Origin: Costus lasius
Taxonomy: Eukaryota; Streptophyta; Magnoliopsida; Zingiberales; Costaceae
Length of the DNA: 64,000 nucleotides
Assembly (NCBI GenBank): GCA_027563935.2
Contig: CM050453.2
Span: 89,626,665-89,690,664 of the forward strand
Reading direction: 5' to 3'
This document shows, piece after piece, positions 12,460 through 23,835 of the stretch. Each line of letters opens with the position of its first letter. Positions within the stretch are counted from its first letter, which is position 1. The notes under the pieces are model-generated. The model was given only the letters and a program-made list of their open reading frames with translations. It had not been told where the DNA came from and searched no databases. The translations under genes and the position numbers were made by a program.

Positions 12460-12875
12460 TTAATGAAATTCTAAAGTTACTAATTGTTAGTGTGATTGAC
12501 TCTAGTTGTCATCTCTTCTTCTCCTTAGCCGCAAGCCTCCAATCGATCCTATTGCCACCACTTCTTCTTCCATAACCACTAGTTCCTTCTTATGCCTTGT
12601 TTCCTTGGGTGGATTCTGTAGCCGATAGAAGGGAAAATGGTATTTTTCCCTCATTTCTTTCAATTGAAGGAAAGCAATGGAAGGAAAACACGAGGGAAAA
12701 ATCCACTCATTTCCCCTGTTGTTGAGTCTGCCCGAATCGGGTGGAAAGCACGTTCGTGAGCCCGCCTCATGCAACAAGAGAAAAATCTACTCATTTCTTC
12801 GCTTCTCTCTCTATCTCCCGCCCTCGCCATGTGCAATGCGAGCTTGCTCATCCTCGTCATGAACCCACCCTCTGC
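12460..12875. other. Intergenic; purine/pyrimidine-rich sequence, no gene recognised
   Basis: Contains 'tgtttccttgggtggattc' near 12598 and 'gggaaaaatccactcatttcc' near 12695. These partly resemble the arms of the hairpin at 63310 and the subterminal sequences of the element at 47917-48941. I suspect a decayed inserted element but cannot bound it. Overlapping ORFs on both strands lack family signatures. Confidence 0.3.
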
Positions 12876-13160
12876 TGCCTTCGCCATCCCCATATTGTCT
12901 ACCTCCACGAGGTGCTCGCCTCCCGCTCTATGGTTTACCTCATACTCGAACTCGCCAGGAGCGGTGAGCTTCTCTCCAGCATCAAGGATAGTGGTCGCCT
13001 TTTCGAAGACCTCTGCCGCTGGCTCTTCCACCATCTCATCTCTATCGTCGCTATGCCCATTCGTTCGACGTCTTCCACCACAACCTCAAGCCCGATAATC
13101 TCCTCCTCGACGACGCCGGCGACCTTAAGATCTCCAACTTCGAGCTCTTCATCATCCGGG
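12876..13160 (+). pseudogene. CIPK-like protein kinase fragment, broken
   Basis: The frame starting at 12876 reads LRHPHIVYLHEVLASRS, then a VYL-type hinge with ELARSGELL, matching the N-lobe and hinge of plant SnRK3/CIPK kinases. About 60 codons later the match continues in a different frame with the catalytic loop and DFG region, so there is at least one frameshift. The catalytic loop reads HNLKPDN where an active kinase has HRDxKPxN, and the DFG motif reads NFE, so both key aspartates are lost. No N-terminal glycine loop, no NAF motif and no C-terminal regulatory domain are present, and no intron is seen. A non-functional fragment, either an eroded retrocopy or DNA captured by a transposon. 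Confidence 0.8.
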
Positions 13161-13548
13161 GTATAACATTAAAAGTATCAATATACGATAAAAGTATCAT
13201 ATAACATTAAATTTCTTAATATATTTTCATATATCTTTATACAAAATCTAGACATATTATATTAAAAAAATTAATTGTTATACGAAATCTGATTTTGTAT
13301 AACAATATTAAATTATTGTATAATGTTATACAATAATATATCTTTGTTATATAATATGGGTACCCTGCTGTAAAAATTTGCAGCGGGGGTAGCGAAAATT
13401 TTTCCCGTATAGTCTGAGGGGAGTCCGGTTGACGTGGAGCAAGGATGAATTAGGGCGTGACAATTGTCATAGTTATAGGATACATACACATAGTGTGACA
13501 ATTATAGTTGTATATAATGGGCATTTATTGGGTATTATAGGCCCACAT
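13161..13548. other. AT-rich spacer ending in a truncated LTR end
   Basis: AT-rich to about 13350 with no gene. The string TAGGGCGTGACA ends at 13462, identical to the last 12 bases of the solo LTR that starts 87 bp further on. I infer the 3' tip of a second, truncated LTR of the same family. Confidence 0.5.
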
Positions 13549-14687
13549 TGTCAGGCCCTGGATTAGTGGGCCTAGCCCAAGCCCAAACGCACGCCAAAGC
13601 AATCGAGACGGAGCCCAATTTGTCCGATCAACTCTTAATGTTGACCAAAAATCACGCAAAGGGGCGGCGTCGTTGTCTTCTCCGCGCACATCGAAGGCGG
13701 AGGATGGTGCGGCGTCGTTGTCTTCTCCGCGCACATCGGAGGCGGAGGATGGTGCGGCGGCTTCTTCAGCTCCAGGCGAAGGACACGAGCTTCGGCAGGA
13801 GAGGGCGAGCGGCGCCTCCTCTCTATAAAGATCGATCGAGAGGATTGGGAGGGGACCACCAGTGCGAGGGATTAGAGGGATTAGCAGCAAGCATCGGAGC
13901 TTAGGGAAGCTTCGGCAAGGAGAGATTCGTGCGAGTGAATCTGAGCGACTATAGCCGGCGTCTGGAGAGACGACCGGCGAGGGAGGGGAAGAGGGTGTCG
14001 TTCGACGGGGGTTGGCGGCGAGGTTTGAGAGGTTTTTTTGTAGCTTTCCAACGGTGAATAAGAAGTTTTTCCTCACCTTCTTCTGATTCCCCTTTTTCTA
14101 TTCGGCGTGTCTTCATCTCGTCCGGCAAGGCTTCGGCGGCTGGTAGCGAGCAAGTGGTCGGCAACAAGAAGCTGAGGGGAAGCGGGTGGCTTTCCTCTAC
14201 CGGCAATAGCTCGAACGCAGGCGGCGTTCGAGCGGACGAAGACGACGAACGACGAGCGTTCTTTCGATACGAGGGCGTTCGATTCGAGGAGCACTGTTCT
14301 GATTTTGATTGGGTCAAAATCGAAAGAGTGAAATTCGGCTGCGGCGAAGATTTGCGCGGTGACGCGAGCACGACGTCAGCACTCCGATTTTGCGAGCGGC
14401 ACGCGTGGAATTTAGTCGGCTGACGTCGGTGCGACGTCAGTAACCCAAATTAATTCAGCAGCGGCGATTTTTGACCAAAGATGTTTGACTTTTAATTTAG
14501 GATTTGATTGAGCATTTGATTTTAGGGTTAGGGTTCTCCGACTCTTTGATCGTGCTTTCATTGATTTGGGGATAATAATTGTACGAGGAATTAGGGTTTC
14601 ATATTTGAGGGTAAGATTTTATCTGAAAACCCTAGGATGTCACACGGTCTATTGTTTCATTGTAGAACCTTAAGCTAGGGCGTGACA
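13549..14687. mobile_element. Solo LTR, about 1.14 kb
   Basis: Begins TGTCAGGCCC and ends GGGCGTGACA, near-perfect inverted ends (9 of 10) with TG...CA. It is flanked by CACAT (13544-13548) and CACAC (14688-14692), a plausible 5 bp target duplication with one mismatch. A TATA-like TATAAAG lies at about 13825, as in a U3 promoter. A 45 bp unit is duplicated at 13664-13753. No internal coding region accompanies it, so I infer recombination between two LTRs. ORFs inside are GC-rich chance frames. Orientation is inferred only from the TATA box (+). Confidence 0.75.
13664..13753. repeat. 45 bp tandem duplication inside the solo LTR
   Basis: Two adjacent 45 bp GC-rich units beginning GCGGCGTCGTTGTCTTC, differing at about one position. 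Confidence 0.9.
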
Positions 14688-14692
14688 CACAC

Positions 14693-15119
14693 GGTACGAA
14701 GGCTTAGTAGTAATTTTAGATATATCCTGCATGGGACCAGTATAAATATCTTATCTATTCACGTAAAGCAACACTACGAAAATCACAAGTTAATGGGAAC
14801 AGAGAAGTTTAAAATATTTATATCAATATATTGATACTTTTAAATCTTATAATTATTTACTTGTATAATTTCTTGAAATTTCATATTTAGGCTAGTAAAT
14901 TTCCTATTCATTCTTATATCTATGCTATCACATAGAAAACATAAAATAATTTTATTAGAATAATTTTAAATTATTTATAATTCTAATAGTTCAAAATAAT
15001 ATAACAAAAATTTTATTATTTTCTAAAATGTTATTAGTGATGATGGTTTTGTTTCTTTTCAATTAATTAATAAATCATATCATGGATGGTTATTTTTTAT
15101 TATTCTTAATTTATTATAA

Positions 15120-15171
<52 letters not shown>

Positions 15172-16538
15172 TAAATAAATAAAGAGATTACTTGTTTGGC
15201 CCTAGAGAATAACAATTTTTAAAATTTTTATCATAATGATATTAAACAATATAGAAAACTTATTTATATTTAAATAAATTATGTTAGCGTATGTTAACTA
15301 TTAAAATGCCTTTTTAAAGATTCTTTGGTTTATAATTCATGATGAGAAAATAATATTAAGAAGAAATTTGGGAATATGCTACCTTATTACGTTCTTCTTT
15401 TCTAATTTCCTATTCAATTATTTAGTATTTATCTTCCTATTTATTAGCTAATTAGGAATCATTTAATTTTAGTTATAAAATATTTTATAATTAAACATGA
15501 AATAATTGTTATTAAAATTATAAATGAAATATATGTTTAAAAAGATTAAAGATTTATTATCTTTAGTTATATCATTTGAAAATACTTTATAAGGATAATT
15601 TTAAATGTTTCACAAGAATAATGTAACGAATTTAAAAGATAATTAGTTATATTATTACCTAAAATAAAATGAATAATTAAAAAAGCATTTAAAAAGATAG
15701 AAATAATTGCAAATAGTGGGAAAAAAAAATACTTTTATAAGGATGATTAGTTACTAGGCTTATTTTTCAAAATTAAAAAAAATATATTTTAGATTGTGAT
15801 GATTGTATATTTGATTTTTCTTATATCTTTTTTGTAAGTGGGCCAAGAGAGGCACATGAGGAGGTGTACCTTATCTATACCAACCAAGGGGCCCACTATG
15901 CCACTGAGGATTATCTCCAAAGTTGGTGAGGCTAGGTTGGGTTTCTCTAGACTTTATAATTATATAATATCATGATAATTAATTTCCATTACATTATAAT
16001 GTAATAATAAAAACTATTATTAAAATTTAGTTATATTATTTTGATTATTTTAAAAATTAATTATAGAATATAAATTTTAAAACTCTCAAATGATTTTGGG
16101 TCATTCAAAGTTCAAACCTAATAATGCCATTAAAAGTTAAAACAACTCAACCACCCACTGAACAAATAAATTAAAAAAAAAAGAATTCCAATTTTTTATT
16201 AATGCTAATGCAATTTTTTATTTAAAAATATTGACTTTCCCGCTCTGCACGGCAACGAAAAGTATAATTATATGAATTTATGCTCGGGTCACGCATTCTT
16301 CTATTCTCACTTGCCATTAAACAAAATGAATTCGATTTTAGTATTCTTGATTTCCCACCATCTCCAATTATTTCTTCTCCTCTCGCTCCTTCCACCGCCC
16401 CGCTATTGTAATTTTTAATTCCTAATCTCCTTATTTTTTTTTTTTTTTTTATTAAGTTCTTAGATCTTCATCGAGAAGTTGACGAAACCGTGCAAGCCCT
16501 AATTAATCGCTGCCTCTGTACTCTGTTCCAATCTATCA
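14693..16538. promoter_or_regulatory. Intergenic region upstream of the AHL gene
   Basis: AT-rich with no gene recognised. It contains a long AG microsatellite (about 15123-15168) and a T-tract near 16434-16450. The proximal promoter and 5' UTR of the AHL gene should lie in the last few hundred bases (pyrimidine-rich from about 16360), but no TATA box can be assigned with confidence. Confidence 0.4.
15123..15168. repeat. (AG)n microsatellite
   Basis: About 23 uninterrupted AG units. Confidence 0.97.
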
Positions 16539-19500
16539 ATGTCAATGGAGAACAAGGACGGTGACTTGCCTCATCCGCCGCCGGCGCCGGAGGTGGCGCC
16601 GCCACCTTCGCCGGTCCCAGTAGAGAACGGAGATACTTATAAAGCGGTGGCGGCTCCATCTTTGCCTGCCCAAGTAGAGAGCGGAGATACCCATAAGGCG
16701 GTGGCAGCGGCAGCGGCGCCACCTCTGCTGGCCTCAGTAGAGAATGGAGAAACCCATACGGCGGTGGCAGCGGCGGCGCCACCTTTTCCGGCCTCAGTAG
16801 AGAACGGAGGTGCCCATACGGCGGTGGCAGCGCCGCCTTTGCCGGCCTCAGCAGAGAACGGTGATGCCCATAAGGCGGTGGCAGGGGAGACGACGGAGGA
16901 GATCACGCCTAGCCAGGGCGGTGATACGACGATCCCTAAGGCGGTGGCACCGGAGCCTGGGGAGAGGAAGATTGAGAACCCTAGCCAGGATAATGAAACG
17001 GCCGAGAATCGCGGACCGTGCGCCGTGACCGCGGCGTCGGGTGCGCCTGTGGTGGTTGGGCTGGCCGTTGCGGTGGAGGGTGCCGGCGTGGCGACAGGCA
17101 GGATGAAGAAGAAGCGAGGCAGGCCGAGGAAGTACGCGCCCGACGGGAGCCTGGCGCGGCCGCTGAACCCGGTGCCGCTCTCGGCGTCGGTGCCGATGGG
17201 AGAGTACACTCCTGCCGCGGCGGTCGGGACGGTGATGAAGTTGGGGAGAGGGCGATCGGTGGGCGTCGGCCCCGGCGAGCGGCCACGGTTCGGATTTCGG
17301 CTGGACTATGGAGGTATGTTTTCCCCTCTTTCCTTTTGCTTTTTGTTCTTTGTTTATATGACAACAAAGGAATGAAAAACTTACTAAATTACGCGCTAAT
17401 AGTATAAATTTTGACTATTTGTGAAATTATTGAAACTTGTTTCCAAGTGCTTCAAATTTGGACTGTGTTCGATAATAATCTTCCCCTCTTTATTTTCTCA
17501 ACTGCCATTGCACTAGTCTATGTTCCTGTTTTTAATACCTTTCAATCTATAGTCAACTACTAAGCGAGGAATCTGCGCGGGCCATTAGATGAGATCTCTT
17601 GTTTCAGATCGATCTGTTCTTTAGGAGAAAAGGGCGCTTCACGGGTTGTACTGAGCTAAGGGCACCTGAAGATTGAACAGTGTCCTCTTAGGCAGGAATT
17701 GGAATTTTGACTCTGGAGTTGGATGCTGGAAAAAAAAAATGGTTTTTCTTTTGTTGCTTTGCCGCGGATCATTAAAAAAAATGGACTTGATTAAAAAAAA
17801 TTACGTTCACCTTAATTGGTCACATTTTTTCTACTGAAATCAATGATTTGAAAAACTGTTGGCATCCAAGGTGTGTGTGTGGTAGGATGATGATCTCTTC
17901 TGTGTTTGCATAAACAATCACTTGAAAGACTTTTTAGCATATTATGCTCGATCTTTAAATGAGACTGGTCATTGCACAATATCGGTAAGGACAAACAGGA
18001 TTGAATTAGTTTGTCCATGAAAATGGCTGAAAATATTTATTTTCCTTCTTTATTCTTCCAATCATTCCAATGAATCCGTATCTGTGTTCCCACTCGTTTT
18101 CAGACATTTTATCGAATTAGGCACTCAAGGTTTGAAATCTCAGGGTTCTATTTGCAGGCGAAATGGTAGCTTGCTCAGCTGGTGCAAACTTCACACCTCA
18201 TGTTCTTACTATTGCTGTTGGTGAGGTATAGTTACTATCAATCCCCTATCATTAGAAAAAAGTATTAAAATATTCCATTCTATGATTTTTAATTTTCATT
18301 GTTTCTCACCCATTAAACATTGATCAATACTTCAGGTTCAGATCTACTTATTAGCCAATAATTTTCTTAGTTTATCTAATAATAATCCTCTATTTTCCAC
18401 AAAACAATATTTTGCTAACAACTAAGGGTCTATTCGGTCCACTGTTAATAGTTTTATAAATGTGCTAAACTATACTTTATTATACCGCGTTGTGCTGTTA
18501 AAATTTATAAAATATTTGGTAAATAAGTTTTTAACTGCTATCATATTTTAAAATAATAAATAATAAATTATTTAAAATTATTATTATTATATATATTTAT
18601 TATTAAAATTTTATATTATTTAAAATAATAATAGTTAAAAAATTAATCAAAATCATGTAAATTACTTTTTTGAAAAAACAGAAACAGCAAAAGCATCAAA
18701 TTGTAGTTTTTCCACTGTTTTTTTTTTTTTTTGTTTTTCATTACCAAATGCATTTCTGACAGCTTTCTGCTTAAAAGTGCTTAAAGTAGCTACAAAGCAG
18801 AGCCAAATAGGCCCTAAGGTTGGTTCCGGTAGAATAACATAATCGTAGTCATATACTTCATATAAATTTAGTCATGGAAAATACAGATCAAATTATATCC
18901 CATCTGTATTAACTAAACATAGTTGGTGGTGAGTCTGGTCACTTTTAATGTCAAGTTAACTTAAATATAAAATTTTATTCATTAAATTGTACAAAAAAAT
19001 AAAATTGAGATCATTAGTGGCTGTTGCAGAATTGGTGGAAAAAATAAATCCAACTGATGAAACAGGAGAGAGGGGTGAGAAGAGAGGTAGAGGAAGAGAA
19101 GAATAGAGGGAAATAAGAGAGAGATGAGAGTTAGAGGGAGATAGAGGAGCAGAATAAATAGAGTGATCGAAAGAGAGAAGGGGAAGAGGGAGAGCTTTGT
19201 CTTCAAGGGGACTGGAGAGGTGAAGGGAGAATACAATAATTCAATTTCATAATGTCATGAATTGATCTATTACAAGTACTTAAGTTGATTAACCAGGGCC
19301 AGACCAAAATGATAAACTTCCTAATATGCTTCTCCTTTCCATTTCCCTATAATCTCCTTATCTAAATACGATCCTTGTTCTCTTCTTTTATTATTTGTTT
19401 CTGCTTTCTATATCTACCAAAGGATACACAATTGATGATTTCTAGGTTTTGTGCTGACAATGACATAACTTTTGATCTTTGGAATCGATCAAAACTTCCG

Positions 19501-21669
19501 AAAATTGGTGAACCAAATGATGCCCGGCCAATTTTCATTGAGCCCACGTGACCAATTTTGAACTTTTCTTGAAAAATCTAGATTTTCCCATATAGGAAGG
19601 GATAATGCCAAACCAGATCAGCATTCAAACCAAGGTCATTTTCCCGGCAAACTGAAGTCTTGACAACTGTACCAGTGAAACAGAAGGATGTTGTCTTGAA
19701 TGAAAAAAAAAAAAGTAATGAAATCATTTCAAAATTTTATGTAGAAATAATTGTTATGATGCAATGTTCTTAATAAAGGTTTCTTATAGAACAACTTGTG
19801 TAAACACCAAAGAAGCAACAATAATGAATGACAAAACAAAGGAAGGCTTGCATTTTCTGACACAAAAATTTCTTCTTTTCATGTGCATCATTTTAATGTA
19901 GGTCTTGGAGAACCTAATGGAATATTTCCACTTTTTTGCTCATGTTCTATTGCATCTTGTTTGCTTAAAGAGCATGAAATGAATACCATCACAAAGATCC
20001 ACTTCATAACATTTTAAAGCTTTTTTTTTTTTGCACATTTTGTGCCTTTCAATGATTTGTGTATTGCTAATTGATTTCTGCTACTGCTTTTAGGACATTA
20101 CCATGAAGATCATGTCCTTTTCACAGCTTGGGCCTCAAGCTATTTGCATTTTATCTGCTAATGGGGCAGTATCAAGTGTTACCCTTCGCCAACCTGATTC
20201 CGTTGGCGGTACTCTGACTTATGAGGTTTGTTTTCAATTCTTTTGTCTATTAAGGATACACCAATGCTTCCCGCTACTTAAGTTATCAAGATTCATAATC
20301 CATGTACCATTGTAAATTTTATCATGGTTCCTCATTTTTGTTGAGCCGATGCTTGATAATACCTGGGAGTTGGTTATTCATTTCTTCGTTTTTAACAGTT
20401 GCAATCAGTTTAATTAGATAACTAAATGCTTAAATTTTGAATTTAATGGATCGATAGTGAATGTTTCTCAAACTTGAATAGGTTGTGCTTTATTGATATG
20501 TGCATCGAAGTTCATACAAGAGAAATTGTTAAACATAGTTTGTAGGAGTTGATACCGATTTTGATCGAAGAGACAGAGGACATCTTGCCTAGCATAACTG
20601 ATTATTTTAGTTTAAGCAAATTTCATCCCTAATACTCTTTAGTTTTGTTCAAGTAATTAAAGATTTTACCTTTCCTAACCCCACCAGCTTGCTTTGGCCC
20701 AATTAGAAAAAGAAAGTTTTATTTATGACAAAATATAATTGTATTTAAGTTAATATTTGTTCTAGTATATTTTATGAATTTTTTTCATTCCGAACCCTAA
20801 TACCAAGTATTTAAGTAATTTAAATATATAATACGTTTTTAAGTAAAAAATCAATAGGCAGGACGGAGCAAGGAGGTTTTACGATTGAAGAACATGGACT
20901 GAGCAGAGGCAAGAAGCGCCGAATGGGTTGCCATTTCTAGATATGTTTACTTTGGATTAGGATGTTGATCGCTTATAAGTGTTAACTGTTTGATACTGCA
21001 AATGTATTTGTTGTGCTTATATCGTCGTGTATTTGTTTATTTTCATAAATTGAGAAATATTATCTTCTCCTTTTCAGGGCAGGTTTCAGTTGCTTTCTCT
21101 ATCGGGTTCATTCATACCAACTGAAAGTGGAGGGACGAAAAGTAGATCTGGTGGGATGAGTGTTTGTTTTGCAGGTCCAGATGGCCGAGTGATAGGCGGA
21201 GGTATTGCTGGTTTGCTTGTAGCTGCCGGGCCTGTTCAGGTATTAGTGATGAGCATTTTGTTCTGTTCCTCCACTTAATTCAACTACTCCAAACGGAGAC
21301 CAGTTGTGCTTTTTCTGCTACTTGTGCTGTACAATATCTTGTAAAAGCTCTATCTTGGAAGAACTAGTTTGGCTTGCCGTTTTAACTTGTGCAGTATTAC
21401 ATCAGGTTGTAGTAGGAAGCTTTTTGCCAAGCCATCAACTGGAGCAGAAAAATAAGAAGACAAAACTAGAGGCTGTATTAACATCCTCGCCCGTGGCTGC
21501 TATCCCAGTTTCCAGCGGTGGAATTGAGTTGTCTTTTCGCGATGGTCAAACTGACATCAGTTTTACAAACTCAAAGTCAAACCTCACAAATACAACCCCC
21601 TTCAAGGTGGAAAACTGGGTTGCTCCCCTGCCATCTGTACCGGACTTGAGGAAATCTGTAGTTGCTTAA
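16539..21669 (+). CDS. AHL: AT-hook motif nuclear-localized (AHL) protein, PPC/DUF296 domain, 466 aa
   Basis: Five exons: 16539-17313, 18158-18225, 20094-20225, 21078-21239, 21406-21669. All introns are GT-AG and phases close. A type-II AT-hook, KKKRGRPRKY, lies at about residues 190-199. At about 235 a second AT-hook position reads GRGRS instead of RGRP, so it looks degenerate. The PPC (DUF296) domain follows from about residue 255 to 390, with FTPHVLTIAVGED, GAVSSVTLRQP and GRFQLLSLSGSF. AHL proteins bind the minor groove of AT-rich DNA and multimerise through PPC, acting in chromatin and transcription control in the nucleus. Introns inside PPC and a type-II hook indicate clade B (intronless clade A is excluded). 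The N-terminus is unusual: about 90 residues made of five imperfect repeats with the core VENGDxxxAVAA. Length is above the usual 300-400 aa because of this. Intron 2 carries a MITE. Confidence 0.92.
16611..16880 (+). repeat. Five imperfect coding repeats in AHL exon 1
   Basis: Units of roughly 54-63 bp, each encoding Val/Ala-Glu-(Asn/Ser)-Gly-(Asp/Glu/Gly)-(Thr/Ala) ... Ala-Val-Ala followed by an Ala/Pro linker. Unit lengths differ by multiples of three, so the frame is kept. This suggests replication slippage under selection for an open frame. Confidence 0.9.
18426..18814. mobile_element. Tourist-like MITE (family B, copy 2) in AHL intron 2
   Basis: The left end is GGGTCTATTCGGTCCACTG and the right end, inverted, is GGGCCTATTTGGCTCTGC. 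It is flanked by TAA on both sides (18423-18425 and 18815-18817). The body resembles the element at 12041-12459. It sits well inside the 1.9 kb intron, away from splice sites. Confidence 0.88.
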
Positions 21670-23582
21670 CTTGGTCTCCGGATCTAAGTTTGTTGCATGT
21701 TGTTTCTCCTGTATCACTGACCAAGGACTAGGCATTACAATTTACTCAGCTAGCTTTACCCTTTCAGTATCCGTGTATCCATAATCCAAAATAGATTTTA
21801 TTTTGTTTGTATTAGTTGAACTCGTAACTTGTTCCCCAACGTGGCATTTTCAGTTTTAATTGTTCTTGGCAGAAATAGTTTTGTCGGGTATTCAACTGTT
21901 GGATCCTAGAACTTAATTGATTTTTTTTTCTTAACATTATGTTCATAAACTTGTTTTCGTTCTGATTTCCTTTTTTTAATGAATTTTACTAAAATTACAT
22001 CTGACCATTTAATCATTCATTAAATTTGTCCTAACTAGGCTTTAATCAGGTATAAATAAAGAGCCACCTTGTAGGAACAAAACTTCTAAGTGGGGCTCCC
22101 GTTTGGAGCGAATCTCTATCCACCGTCCATGCTTATATTAGGATCCGTATATGTATGAATCTCAAAACACTTAAGACGGTAGATAAAGGATCCCGCTTAA
22201 GAGCTTTTTTTTGCACCTTCCAGGCCATTCAGCAAATTAGGCAGAAGTTATAACAAGGAATAGGATATTATCCGATCATTGTCACCATCTATTGTAGCTG
22301 TCGGCCTCGCCCAGTTGGAGCCCTTCATTGCCATCGTGTCGAGTCCCACAACGTTGTTCGCTGCCGCAAATGGAAGCTGTGTGAATTGTGAAGGCAGCTG
22401 AAACAAAACAAAGCTACCTAATGCAAAGTTCGATCCTGTCTAAGCTCGACTACTACAGTGGCAAGCGAGCCAAAACTTAAAACTAGCTCACCCAAATCTG
22501 ACCCAGCGGTCAACTTGAACACTATCACATTGAATCAGATTTATGAAACCAAATTTTAGTAGCAAGCCAAACAAAATCGATTACAACTATAGCAATCAGC
22601 CCAATCTGCTACAATAGCATTTGGCTCAGACTTGCATGACACTCGACCCAATTTGATCTAATCCAAAACTAAGCCAACACACTTCATTGCACCATGTCTC
22701 ATTTACTTTGCCCCATCCAACACTGTAACTTCGGGCTCAATCTATTTAGCCCATTAATCTAGTTTACCATAATAAACAGCAACTGAGCGAAAGAAAGAAG
22801 AAAAGGGATGGGGAATTAAATGAATCGGTTGAGCACACTCGATTTGGGAAGAAGGACGCAGCAGAGGGAAAAGACCGAGTCCAGCGCTAGTAGCAGAGGC
22901 GAGCTATGCCTCTACCCTATAAAGGTGCGAGCAAACGAAGGAGGGGCAAAGACGAGAGAGGGAGAGAAGAGAGCGAGCAAAGAGCTTCCTTTCGAGCATG
23001 CCTAAGCAACAGACGACAATTGAGAGATTCGACGAGCGAATTAGGGAGAGACTGTAAGTCGGGGACGAGAGATAGCTGCCGACGAGAGTGAGAGTGAGGG
23101 AGGGGTTTTGTACTCGTGTTTGTGTTAACTAAACTGAGGATTTTCAAACATTGTCAAACAATAAATAAATATACTAACTAAGCATTGTCAAACAACATCC
23201 TTACAGTGGGCTACGCTCAAATCTTGAAAATAAGTTTACGCTATAATATTCATCATTAAACACATCAAATCTCTCAAATTAATCGAATTAAACCAGAGGG
23301 AAGACTAGATCCTTGATAGGAGAGGGTAGAGCACCATCCTCAACGTCGAAACGAGGGAGAAACCAAGCCGGAATAGTCTCGCCGTCAAGAAAATCACCTA
23401 AAACCCTAGTTGTCGCCATTCCACTTTGTTCTCCTCAACTGCGTCACCAAAATGTGTGATTCTTGTCCCAAAATATCTGTCGCCAAGTTAGGAAGGTCTC
23501 CACGAAATTTCAGCAAATTCTACTCCAAAAATAACAAGAAACAGATGAAAAACCAAACGGGTGTCAAACAGGCGGAACTGTG
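21670..23582. other. AHL 3' flank and intergenic DNA, no gene recognised
   Basis: Probable AHL 3' UTR directly after the stop. From about 22240 onward the sequence is of mixed composition. A purine-rich GC block at 22790-23100 includes a TATA-like CCCTATAAAGG at about 22916, which could be an LTR promoter or a chance match. ORFs in this block overlap on both strands and resemble nothing I know. Confidence 0.35.
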
Positions 23583-23835
23583 CACGGCCATGCATGGATG
23601 CACCGCTATGCTCGTGAAGAGCTCGGCGAAGAAACATTTCTGGAAAACTAACTCTTTACGGCCATGTATGCATTCATGGGTGTGCCCGTGAACGGCTCGT
23701 CGGATTCTGAAAAGTTCGGTCGAGTCCTTCACGGTCGTGCATGGGTGCACGAATGCGGCCGTGAAGAGCTCGGCGCAGTTTGGGAAGGCAGAGTCATACA
23801 TGGCCGTGCATCCATGCCCGTGAAGAGTGCGGAAG
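23583..23835. repeat. Four imperfect repeats with palindromic GGCCATGCATGG-like core
   Basis: Spaced copies near 23586, 23660, 23733 and 23799 read (A/C)GG(C/T)C(A/G)TGCATG or close variants, each followed by a Cys/His-codon-like stretch and mostly by 'gtgaagagctcgg'. Copies are too diverged for a recent microsatellite. Function unknown; probably part of a decayed repeat element. Confidence 0.65.

Noticed and set aside
13525..14423. ORFs of up to 183 codons at 13.5-14.4 kb as host genes
   Set aside because: They lie within a solo LTR and are GC-rich chance frames on both strands.
16637..17209. 190-codon ORF antisense to AHL exon 1
   Set aside because: Shadow frame produced by GC-rich repeats of the real coding strand.
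18982..19236. 84-codon hydrophobic ORF inside AHL intron 2
   Set aside because: Comes from a GA-rich low-complexity stretch read on the other strand as Leu/Phe/Ser; intronic.
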